Assembly (NCBI GenBank): GCA_000697055.1
Contig: JNDT01002313.1
Coordinates: forward strand, 1 to 13,412
Source: Saksenaea vasiformis B4078
Taxonomy: Eukaryota > Mucoromycota > Mucoromycetes > Mucorales > Saksenaeaceae
Direction: 5' to 3'
Length of the DNA: 13,412 nucleotides
The stretch's first letter is position 1. The number at the start of each line of letters is the position of its first letter. Both the position numbers and the translations under genes were made by a program. The notes below the pieces were generated by a model, which worked only from the letters and a program-made list of their open reading frames with translations, was not told the DNA's origin and made no database searches. Below, piece by piece: positions 1 through 7,905 of this stretch.

Positions 1-2
1 TC

Positions 3-2301
3 TCTGCTCAAAAGCGTCGTGCCGAATTTGATGTACTTGAAGATGCTAGCGTAAGTAAACATCTTATATCATAGAACATGCGTAAAACTTAATAATTAAT
101 GTCGTTAATGCATTAGAACGAGAGCATCGAATTTTCGGTTAGCTCTACCTTACCTGTGTCGCGGTCGTTGTCCCTTATGTCAACTTCACAAGGTTCCTCT
201 GCCAGCATTGATACATTGAATGATGATGCTGATGTCGCTGCCACTGCTGTAACACGTACCAACCACAAGAAGGCCAGAAAAAGTTGGGTATATGAAAACC
301 AATGGGCCAAGATTCAGACTGACAAGGAAACAGGTGTCGAGTACATTCATTGCCAGTATCCGTTCCCTGGAGGACTACTTTGTAACCTCAAGTACAAGAG
401 AGTCGGCTCTACAACAAGCAATATTATGCATCACTTGAAAATGGCGCATGGTATCAATGAGAAGACAGTAAAGGCGAGCCTCCATACTGGGCAAAAAGGG
501 ACAATTGATGCATTCGTTACTCGTTCATCAGTTCTCAATACACCATTTACAGAGGAAACGTTCTGTAAAGTATTGCTCGATTACGTGGTGTCGTCTGCCT
601 TGCCGTTTACTGCTGTTGAGAATCTGCACCTCCAGAAGCTCGTCCATCTTGCCCGAGTGGCACCGAGCGATCAACAGCTGTTACTTCCAAGTGCAAGAAC
701 TATTCACCAAGACCTTGAAGCAGCCTACGAATTGTACTACGAGCAGATCAGTCTTCTTCTTCAGCAGCAACCGTTCCTCTCGTATACACTTGATGCCTGG
801 ACCAGTGAGTGGCGAGATGCATACTTGGGCATCACTGCACATTGGATCGACGATAACTGGAAGCAGAAGTCTGTAACCATTGGATTCGAGCCGCTTTCTG
901 GTCCTCATAGCGCAGAAAACATGGCATCTACTTTTGTTGGTCTCCTCAGGGCTATGGGTCTTGATAAAACGCGCTTTTTTATCACCACGGATAATGCCAG
1001 CAGTATGCTTGCCATGTCCCGTATCATTGAGATGGAGGTTTAGCCTGCAATGTTCAATGCTGATTGTAACCACATCTCCTACATTGCTCATGTAATGAAC
1101 CTCTCTGTCCAGACAATCATTGTGAATGGCCTAAATGCTGCAGCTCCTGAAAACGAATTACAAGAATTGAATGAGAATGAAGATACCACTGACACTGCAG
1201 AAAGAGACCATCCTGGTAAGTATCTTGTTTTTGTTTCAATCGTTCCAGTCAGTTGTACTTATCTTTTTTATCAAAAGGTACAATTCTGCGTCGTTTTCAT
1301 AAAGGTGTAAACAAGATCCGTTCATCTCCCTCGCGTCTTGATCAGTACAGGGAATGTTGCAGGGCCGTCAGCAATGCAAGCTCCACCTTGGAGGTCAGTG
1401 AAAGTGGTACTTCACTGAAGATGCTTCTTTTTGATGTCTGAATCCAGTGGAACTCTACTTATGCAATGATTGAACAAGGACTAGAGATGTCCAGGACATA
1501 CAATATGGTATGCAGTAGAATATCGGGATTGGAAGCGTACACCTTGAATGAACAGGAGTGGAACGTCCTTCAAGAAGTTAACACCATCCTGCAACCTTTT
1601 TTCGAGCTTACACAAATACTTTGCACGGAGACGTACCCATCTTTGTCAAATACGATACTTGGATACAACGTATTGATCGACCACCTGGAAGATTACCGTC
1701 ACTGTGCAGGTAGAGTAAGTTAACTGAGTGCAAACAAGGAAAAGGCTAATCACTGAATTTATAGGAATTCCCTGTCCTGTCCAATGCAACGGAGCTGGCA
1801 CAGCAGAAGTTACAGAAATACTACTCCAAGATGGGAAAGGCAGTGTACGCAATAACGACAACACTGGACCCCCGTGCCAAATTCCAGTGGTGGAAAGACC
1901 AGGGTTGGGAGGAACATTACGTGGCAGAATCAGTACAACAAGTAACTGAGACTTGGAACGCCGATTTTTGCTGCACGCGTCACACTCAGGCCGCGCGTAC
2001 TCTGGGCTTCTGTCTGTTCCAACACAGGCAGCAGCAGGACGAGTTGACAGAATATGTTGCTGAACCGATTGTGGACGAGACGATTAGCGTTCTTGAATAC
2101 TGGGCCAACCGCAGTCGTCAGTGGCCCCAATTGGTGGAAATGGCTCACAGGTATTTGGCAATTCCCGCCTCATCCGCACCTTCAGAATGTTGCTTTTCGC
2201 ATGCGAAGTTCTTTGTGCCGTTTTCGCGTAACTGTTTGAAACCCGAAACAGTTAAGTATAGTGTGTTAGTAGATGCTTGGTCCAAACTTTTGGATATATA
2301 G
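3..2301 (+). pseudogene. hAT-family transposase (BED finger, hAT C-terminal dimerisation), two nonsense codons
   Basis: This is a cut-and-paste transposase of the hAT superfamily, about 700 codons in the window, with its N-terminus possibly missing. Proposed exons are 3-50, 117-1215, 1278-1714 and 1765-2301; introns are 66, 62 and 50 nt with GTAAGT donors, and all phases match. Exon 2 carries a BED-like zinc finger with an unusual C-x9-C spacing before H-x4-H (about 345-450). The hAT catalytic core follows: LDAWTS with its Asp at 792-794, and TTDNASSM with its Asp at 990-992. Exon 3 has QWNSTYAMIE and exon 4 has TTTLDPRAKFQWW. The C-terminal dimerisation block includes YLAIPASSAPSECCFSHA, where families usually have ER(V/L)FS. 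In-frame stops are TAG 1041-1043 and TGA 1439-1441; homologous sequence continues in frame after both. The codon at 156 is GTG; the first ATG in the long exon is 177-179, but the frame is open back to the acceptor at 116, so an upstream first exon is likely. Family call is secure; exon 1 is inferred. Confidence 0.88.
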
Positions 2302-2307
2302 AATAAA
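2302..2307 (+). terminator. polyA signal of the hAT transposase
   Basis: A canonical AATAAA directly abuts the TAG stop codon (2299-2301) of the hAT transposase. It is the obvious 3'-end signal for that transcript and implies a very short 3' UTR. Confidence 0.6.
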
Positions 2308-2394
2308 AGTGTTTACTGTCTCAATTGGACCTTTCTCTTGGATTACGTTTCTGAATTAGTTCTTTTTTTTTTTTTACTGCTCCAATAGTTTAAC

Positions 2395-2563
2395 GGACAC
2401 TTAGTTAATTAAAGCATTTGCAAACGACGTACGTTTCTTTACTCAACCTCACGCTTAACTGACGCCTCATTAATTACAACATTAGTGAAGGACATATCTT
2501 TTCTCTTTTCTTCTCTTTTTACTTAATTGACATCATGTTAATTACAACATTAACGAATGACAT
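2395..2563 (+). repeat. Three degenerate tandem copies of a 65-68 bp unit in the hAT 3' region
   Basis: The core TTAATTACAACATTA occurs near 2470 and again near 2537, each followed by a related G(A)AxGACAT tail and preceded by CTTAAyTGACxxCAT. A more diverged copy starts near 2404 (TTAATTAAAGCATTTGC, then ACGACGT). Spacing between copies is 65 and 68 bp. No open frame crosses the tract. It lies between the polyA signal and the 31-bp array, so it belongs to the subterminal non-coding part of hAT. Function is unknown; spacer or transposase-binding sequence are both possible. Confidence 0.6.
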
Positions 2564-2595
2564 GCAAATAATAAAAATGGCACTACTCGAATAAT

Positions 2596-2780
2596 CGAAC
2601 GAATTCGAATATTCATTTTATTTGACGAACGAATATGAATATTCGCTTTTACTTGACGAATGAATATGAATATGCATTTCTATTTAACGAACGAATATGA
2701 ATATTCGTTCTTACTTGACGAATGAATATGAATATTTATTTCTATATGACGAACGAATATGAATATCTATATATTCATTC
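2596..2780 (+). repeat. Six tandem 31-bp palindrome-containing subterminal repeats of hAT
   Basis: Copies begin at 2596 (30 bp), 2626, 2657, 2688, 2719 and 2750, so the period is almost exactly 31 bp. Each begins CGAAyGAATATGAATATTCG or a close variant, with a partial GAATATTC palindrome, then a T-rich linker ending TTGA, TTAA or ATGA. Copies alternate between CGAAC and CGAAT starts, giving a 62-bp higher-order unit. The array sits just inside the hAT right terminus. By analogy with the subterminal repeats bound by the BED finger of Ac transposase, it may be the transposase-binding array; that role is inference. Confidence 0.8.
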
Positions 2781-2803
2781 GTATTCATTCGTGCTGACCC
2801 CTA
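2770..2803 (-). repeat. hAT right terminus, presumed terminal inverted repeat
   Basis: Read inwards from 2803 on the minus strand the sequence is TAGGGGTCAGCACGAATGAA, then another CGAATGAA. The first bases match hAT-type ends. The CGAATGAA units are the reverse orientation of the 31-bp repeat heads, so the array runs into an inverted copy at the tip. The partner terminus is outside the window, so this rests on the junction with E1 and on family resemblance. Confidence 0.6.
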
Positions 2804-5800
2804 GCATTGACCATTGCATCAGCTCCAAAGTGTCTGAAAGCATGTGCTTTGTCCAGTAACTCTTCGCGTTGTTCCTCTGGTGGTGTTACCATGTCGTCGA
2901 ATTCGACTGTCACAGTGCGGTTCACTCAATTACTCTTACCTTCAAGAATGATTGCAGGAGCACTACCCCCTTCCAGCGTTTTTGCCGGGTCAAAAAGGCG
3001 TGATAAACGATCAGGCAAAATGTTGTCAAGACCTGGGAGGTGCACAACATCAAAGTCATACTGTAGGATAGTATCGAGCCAATTGATCATCATGGCGTTT
3101 GCCACTTTCTGAGTGTGTAGATAAGTCAATGCTTTGTGGTCAGTGTACAAGGTGAATTTGTTTCCCCATAAGTACTTGTGAAATTTTGTGAGAGCATAAA
3201 CTATGGTGAGTAATTCCCGTTTGGTGGTGGAATAGTTCCGTTCACTCTTGGATAGTGTGCATGCCATAAATCCGATATGTCGGGTTTGGTCGTCAATGAC
3301 CTGATACAGGGCAGCACCGATTCCAGTGTTAGAAGCATCTGTAGCAACCTGAAAAGGATATTTCAAATTGGGGTAGCACAGAGTTGGTAGCCTGAGAAGA
3401 ACCTTTTTGAGGTTGTTGAAAGCCGTGACGTGCTCCTCTTTCCAAACACTTTCAAGTGTTGTCTCATTGCGTAGCCTGTCAAGTGGGGCTGTCATTGCTG
3501 AAACGTTTGGAATGTGCTCTCTGAAATAGTTGATTACGCTGAGAAAGCACTGAATATCGGTACCTGTGCGAGGTAGAGGCCAATCTTGGATATTGCTTAC
3601 TTTTCGAGGGTCCAGGGAGATACCTGTGCTGGATACGCAGAAACCGAGAAGGTATACTGATCGCTGTGCGAAATAGCACTTTTTCAGATTCAATATCAAG
3701 TTCACACTGGTGAGCTTGTTGATGACCGTTTGGACATGCTGTGCGTGTTCCTCAAGATTTTGAGAGTGTATAATGATATCATCGATGAATGTTGTGACGA
3801 ACGACCAGTCTTTGAAGATGATATTCATGACCCTTTGGAACTTGGAAGATATCGGTTTGAGACCGAACGGACAACCATGGAACATGTACTGCATGCTTTT
3901 GAAAGTAAACACTGTTTTGGGTCTGTCTGGTTCATATATCTCAAAGTGATGGAAAGCTGTTTTGAGGTCTAGTGTAGTGAACACTGTTGCGCCTCCGAGT
4001 TTGTGGAATATGTCCCCAATAAGTGGAAGTGGATATCAGTCTTCCTTGAGGAGCTTGTTGATATGGCGAGGATCGAGGCATGGATGTCTGTCAGTGTAGT
4101 GACCGAATATATCCTTTTTTGGTGCCAAAGTGAGAGGACTATTCCAGGCTGTGTCTGTGGGAGCCTGTTCGATAGTGCCATCTTTCAACCATGTATCAAT
4201 GACTTCTTGAATTTTGGATTCATACACTACAGGCAGTGGATACTGTTGGCGGTATGATGTTACACCATCAGGCGTGTCAATGTGGATTACCGATTCAGGA
4301 ACGGTACAAAACAAATCTTTTGGTATATGCTCATTAGCGTTGATTGAAGGTTGAATAGCCTGGAGAAACTTTTCTCTTTCCTCCGTTGTACCTGCAGGTG
4401 AATTGTTTGGTTTGGGTGTATCATTTGGAATATCACTTTTAGTTGTGTCATCGATCTGGTCATCCCATGAGGAGGCGATTCCTGTAATACCCATACCTAA
4501 CTTAGGCATGAGGTCTAGACCAATACTGAGACGAGTATCCAAAGCGAGATCCATGACAATGAAGGTATGGGAGCATGTTTTGCCCATGTATGAGAGTTGG
4601 AGATCAACTGTACCATAACTCTTTACAACTTGTTTTGTAGCTGCAAGATGAATAGTGTTTTTATTGTTTGTATTTAAAAATACATCTAATTCTTGCGCCA
4701 ATGCAAGATCTACAAACGAACTACTAGCTCCAGTGTCTACCAGGCCCCACTGTCTTTCACTCTGTACAAGAATAGGTATGAAAATTGAGTCAGTAGTTTT
4801 GTTTGCAATAGCTCGATTAAGGTGTTTACCTTGTTTTTGGAGATCCAATTTCTCCATGTTGATAGGTAACATGGTGTTGGGATCATCGACATCCATGACC
4901 TTCGCCACACGGTTTGCTGTGTATTTCTTCTTGGCATCGAAGTACTCCTGGCAGGTGTGCCCAGGCTTGTACTCCTCTTTCTTGCAGTACCGGCACAGGT
5001 TTGTGCCCTTGGGCTTGCCTCCTTGCCTCGTTTGCTGTGAGGCTTCCTGGAGCATCTCCTTCCAGAGGTTACAGTCTTGCTTGGAGTGGGAACCCTTTGG
5101 GTGCAATGGACATCCTTTTTGATGGAAATGTCTGCGCTTGGCCTTCCTCTGGTCGGAGTTGTCATCAGCAGTGTAATGGCGCTTGCCATTGTTCTCTGGT
5201 TCATCCATTTTGTGCAACCCATCGGTGTCTTCACCACAAGACGCCATGATCAATTGCGCTGCCTTGTGCAGGTCGTTGGTGAGAGATAAACCATAATGGT
5301 TGGTCAGGGCAGACCAAGCTTGCTTTTTGATGTGTGGCTGCAACAAACAGACAAAGTTGTATACCAATTCCTGGTCTTGCTTGAGGTTGGCCTCGAGTGA
5401 GACCTCTTGGTACCTCTCCAGGAAAAGGCGAATGGACTCCTTGGGGCGCTGGAATAAGTGTCAGTACTCGTCTTTTTTATGCCAGATGTAGAATGGGTTA
5501 CCGAATTCATTTTCAAGATGGGCAGCCGCCTGGCTCCACTTGAGTCCCCTGTCGGCCAGAGTCTTGGAGAACCATTGGCATTGAGTATCATCGCAGGTGA
5601 GCCAGAAGAGTCGTTCCCAATGGTCATCAAGGGGCAACAGGTTGTAAGCACGCAATTGTGCTTCAAACGCGCGAATAAACAGCTTGACCGAGTCATGGAC
5701 CTTCTTCTTTTCATCTCTGAGAGGACCACCTCTCACCTGGAACGCGGGTAGTTCCTTGGGCACCAACGTGAAGAGCTTACTGGACGCCTGGGAACTGTTG

Positions 5801-6150
5801 TTGGGAACCTTGGCCAAGGTGTCTTCCTCTTGGGCGGCCTTGGCTTGAAGAAAAGCATCCCAACAAGCCTTAGCACGATCCAGATCCGTTTGAGCATTCA
5901 GACGCTCTAATTCACCAGCGTTTTCATCGCTTAGGACCATCATTAGCCTGTTAGAGGCCACCTTCTTCTTAGACTTCAAGTTTTCTTCCAGTTGCTGGAT
6001 ATCCACTGAGGATTCTGAGCACGAATCTCCATTAGACATGACAGTGTCCTCTGTTTCCATATGTTCCTGGATAGCCTGGATAGCCTGAGGTTCTTCCTGG
6101 TTGACGGGAACTTGAATGGGAGATTCAGTAGGGGTGATTTGGGCAGACAT
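2804..6150 (-). pseudogene. gag-pol: E1 Gag-Pol polyprotein (Ty3/gypsy), three in-frame TGA codons, 3' truncated
   Basis: One continuous frame encodes Gag and Pol. I chose the ATG at 6148-6150 (MSAQITPTES); the frame is open a little further upstream without an ATG. Codons are numbered from there. Gag contains LPAFQVRGGPL and HWERLFWLTCD, then CPLHPKGSHSKQDC (5071-5112, C-x2-H-x4-H-x4-C) and CRYCKKEEYKPGHTC (4951-4995, zinc-knuckle-like). The aspartic protease motif is VDTGASSSFVD, with its Asp at 4735-4737 (about codon 472). RT has TTLDLKTAF (Asp at 3967-3969) and FIDD (3778-3783). RNase H has VATDASNTG, TTKREL and YTDHKAL. Integrase begins with a zinc-binding HAFRHFGAD near 2830 and stops at hAT. 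TGA codons lie at 5461-5463, 4036-4038 and 2926-2928; the second sits where families have Arg (DRYPLPL). No gag-pol frameshift is needed. Confidence 0.9.
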
Positions 6151-6255
6151 GGTTGATAATAAAGATAAAATAGAAGAATTCAAAGGAAAAAATGTTGTAT
6201 GGGTAAGTTAATTGGGACAGTAGACGGATAGAATCCTTTGAGATTGTTGGATGTC

Positions 6256-6261
6256 TTTATT
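6256..6261 (-). terminator. AATAAA polyA signal in the E1 LTR
   Basis: AATAAA on the minus strand, just downstream of the LTR TATA box. In the 3' LTR copy the same hexamer would end the genomic transcript. Confidence 0.5.
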
Positions 6262-6277
6262 TCAGTTAGATTGTCTG

Positions 6278-6287
6278 TCTATTTATA
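6278..6287 (-). promoter_or_regulatory. TATA box in the E1 LTR
   Basis: TATAAATAGA reads on the minus strand, followed at about 20 nt by AATAAA (6256-6261). The same TATA-then-AATAAA order and spacing occurs in E2's LTR. The pair would set the transcription start and the polyA site, giving a very short R region. Confidence 0.55.
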
Positions 6288-6554
6288 TGATTCAGTCTTT
6301 TAGCAGAAATAAGAATTAGTGAACGTTCTTCTCAGTATTAGGTGTGGATTATAGAATGGATCAATTACTGTGATAACACAGTGCTACCTTGTTGTACTGA
6401 ACTCGGTGATAAGTCTAAGTTATAGATGATAAGGTTCAGTTGGTGTTCCAGTGGAGAAGTTCACTGTATATGGAAACACGATTAATCCCCGATCTTTCCT
6501 GTTATGGAACACAATTCTATAGGATGGGCATTACGATGGTCAACATATACCACA

Positions 6555-7655
6555 GAGCTCTTTGAGGGCATGACATTCGTTGCGCCTATGGCTACCATGA
6601 GGGTGAATAGGGCACTGCACATACTTACTTTCTTTAGCTCCTCCCTCGAAGCTGTCCTTCACTGGGTAGTGGGCACAGTGCTTGCTGTTCTCATTACGCA
6701 CTGATGGCTCCTCACCATGAATGGCGTCCATGTCCGCCTCTTCACTGCAAGTTGCAATGATCAATTGTGACACTTTCACAAGGTTGGTGGGGGGTTGCAT
6801 ACCAAAATGGTTAGTCAATGCAGACCACGCCTTTTCTCTTATGCTCTTCCTTAATAAGGACACGTAGTTCCACACCAGTTCTTCTCTGTTGTCCTTCCCA
6901 GCTTCATATGCAATGTCTTGGAATCGTTCAGTGAATGTCCTTACTGATTCATTGCATTCCTGCTTAATGTTGCACAACTCATACTGTTTGCGCCACACGT
7001 AGTAGGGGTTGCCAAACTCTTCCATAAGCAGGCGTTTGGCTTGGACCCATGTCAGGTTGTGGTTCGCCATGGTGCACTGGAACCAGGAATGCTGTCTCAC
7101 ATCACACGTCATCCAGAACAAATGCTCCCAATGTCTATCCAAAGACAAACCATGCACCTTCAATGGCATCTCAAATTTGTCAATGAAATCCTGAATGGAC
7201 TCATGTCTCTTTTTTGTTGAGTCATGTAGTGGCCCCATCTTTAGCTGAAAAGCTGGTAGTGTCTTAGGTACAAACTTGTCGTCCTTGTCTTTTTTTTTGG
7301 CCTTTTCCCCATTACAGCTAGTGCTGTGTACACGGGTACAAAGGGACCAGGCGTCTGCAAAGATCTCCCAATCCTTCTTAGCCTTGTCTAAGGCAGCCTG
7401 TGCCTGGCTCTTCTCCTGCTCATCATTTCCTGCCAGGGCCATCATCACGCGGGACGTGGCTTCATCCACACGTTTCTTCAACGTCTCCTCCAGTTTTCCT
7501 TCATCAAAGGCAGGGGTGGGCTTGTCATCCTGGGTGCTGTTCTCCTGGATGTCATCCATTTCAACCTCGATGTCAGACAGAGGGGAGGTGCTGAAATCTT
7601 TGGAGGGCGAGTTTTCTCTTTGCATTTTGCTTCTTGTTGTTGTTGAACAATTCAT
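6555..7655 (-). CDS. gag: E2 Gag, partial, truncated by the E1 insertion
   Basis: This is the nucleocapsid precursor of a Ty3/gypsy retrotransposon, about 367 codons, without any internal stop. It starts at the ATG at 7653-7655 (MNCSTTTRSK), which lies only about ten bases after the inferred LTR end. The N-terminal third is acidic and polar. The conserved Gag core includes LPAFQLKMGPLHD, HWEHLFWMTCDVRQ and KAWSALTNHFG, collinear with E1 Gag (HWERLFWLTCD, QAWSALTNHYG). Near the break is CPIHPHGSHRRNEC (6573-6614), the same C-x2-H-x4-H-x4-C motif as in E1. Authentic coding ends at LKEL, where E1's LTR begins; the frame then runs a few LTR-derived codons to TGA at 6540-6542. The absence of stops contrasts with every other coding remnant here and suggests E2 was young when E1 split it, or that chance spared it. 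Confidence 0.85.
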
Positions 7656-7664
7656 GATAAAAAA

Positions 7665-7905
7665 TGTTATAAACTTGGTTTTTAAAGGTTCAATAATGTA
7701 GACAATCGAGAAGTATCATGAGAGTCGTGTTTATTTAGAAATTGTGATGGGTCAGTATTTATAACTTTGGATAAATGTCTTCCCTTTCTGACTATATTAT
7801 GGACTCCGATTGATAGTTGTAATTCATTGACCCTGCTCTTATAGCATGTAATTGAGAAAGTATAAGTAGAGAGTTGTCTCTCATAACCGTTGTTGATTTA
7901 CCACA
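7665..7905 (-). repeat. 5' LTR of E2
   Basis: About 241 bp. On the minus strand it begins TGTGGTAAATC, where Tnp2 coding homology stops, and ends ATAACA before TTTTTT, matching E1's LTR ends. It contains TATAAATAC (7755-7763), AATAAA (7730-7735) and a small hairpin GAGAG-ACAA-CTCTC. The inner boundary is uncertain: 7697 (TGT...ACA) is an alternative, but E1 has no equivalent CA end there. Confidence 0.65.
7755..7763 (-). promoter_or_regulatory. TATA box in the E2 LTR
   Basis: TATAAATAC on the minus strand, with AATAAA about 20 nt downstream (7730-7735). The layout is the same as in the E1 LTR and faces the E2 gag. Confidence 0.5.

Larger units (their letters stand above)
1..2803 (+). mobile_element. 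hAT DNA transposon, right part (left end outside window)
   Basis: The segment holds a hAT transposase reading rightwards, a polyA signal, two families of subterminal tandem repeats and a right terminus. Read inwards on the minus strand the terminus is TAGGGGTCAGCACG, which fits the C/TAGGG-type ends of many hAT elements. Immediately right of it, at 2804, an integrase frame of a gypsy element (E1) resumes on the minus strand, so hAT appears to have landed inside that integrase. The expected 8-bp target duplication would be about 2804-2811 (gcattgac); its partner lies left of the window. The transposase has two in-frame stops, so this copy is probably non-autonomous now. The exact right boundary is uncertain by one or two bases. 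Confidence 0.85.
2804..6554 (-). mobile_element. Ty3/gypsy LTR retrotransposon E1, 5' half
   Basis: The element runs right to left: 5' LTR (about 6193-6554), leader, then a single gag-protease-RT-RNase H-integrase frame cut off by the hAT terminus at 2803/2804. The rest of integrase and the 3' LTR should lie left of the window. Its right edge, TGTGGTA on the minus strand, abuts the interrupted gag of a related element, E2, at 6555. The expected 5-bp target copy would be about 6555-6559 (gagct). Three TGA codons in the polyprotein make this copy unlikely to be autonomous. Confidence 0.88.
6193..6554 (-). repeat. 5' LTR of E1
   Basis: On the minus strand the segment begins TGTGGTATATG and ends CATACAACA before TTTTTT. 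E2's LTR begins TGTGGTAAATC and ends ATAACA, also before TTTTTT, so the two families share both ends. The right edge coincides with the loss of E2 gag homology, which fixes it well. The left edge (6193) is less certain because no tRNA primer-binding site starting TGG follows. Length is about 362 bp. It contains a TATA box and an AATAAA signal. Confidence 0.7.
6555..7905 (-). mobile_element. Ty3/gypsy LTR retrotransposon E2, 5' end (interrupted by E1)
   Basis: Only the 5' LTR (about 7665-7905) and the start of gag are in the window. The LTR's right edge (TGTGGTA on the minus strand) abuts a Tnp2-type transposase exon that is still homologous to its family up to the junction, so E2 landed in that gene. 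The expected 5-bp target copy is about 7906-7910 (gggat). The rest of gag, pol and the 3' LTR should lie left of the window, beyond E1. Confidence 0.83.

Noticed and set aside
156..158. GTG as the hAT transposase start
   Set aside because: Eukaryotic genes rarely start at GTG and the frame is open upstream to a splice acceptor; the first ATG in the exon is 177-179.
681..1091. 136-residue minus-strand open frame
   Set aside because: It is antisense to the hAT catalytic region and has no domain features.
2596..2780. CRISPR-like array
   Set aside because: The 31-bp units are contiguous with no unique spacers, sit at the end of a eukaryotic transposon and have no cas genes nearby.
4655..5289. 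Overlapping plus-strand open frames of 70-155 residues
   Set aside because: They are antisense shadows of the E1 gag/protease frame, which carries all recognisable motifs.
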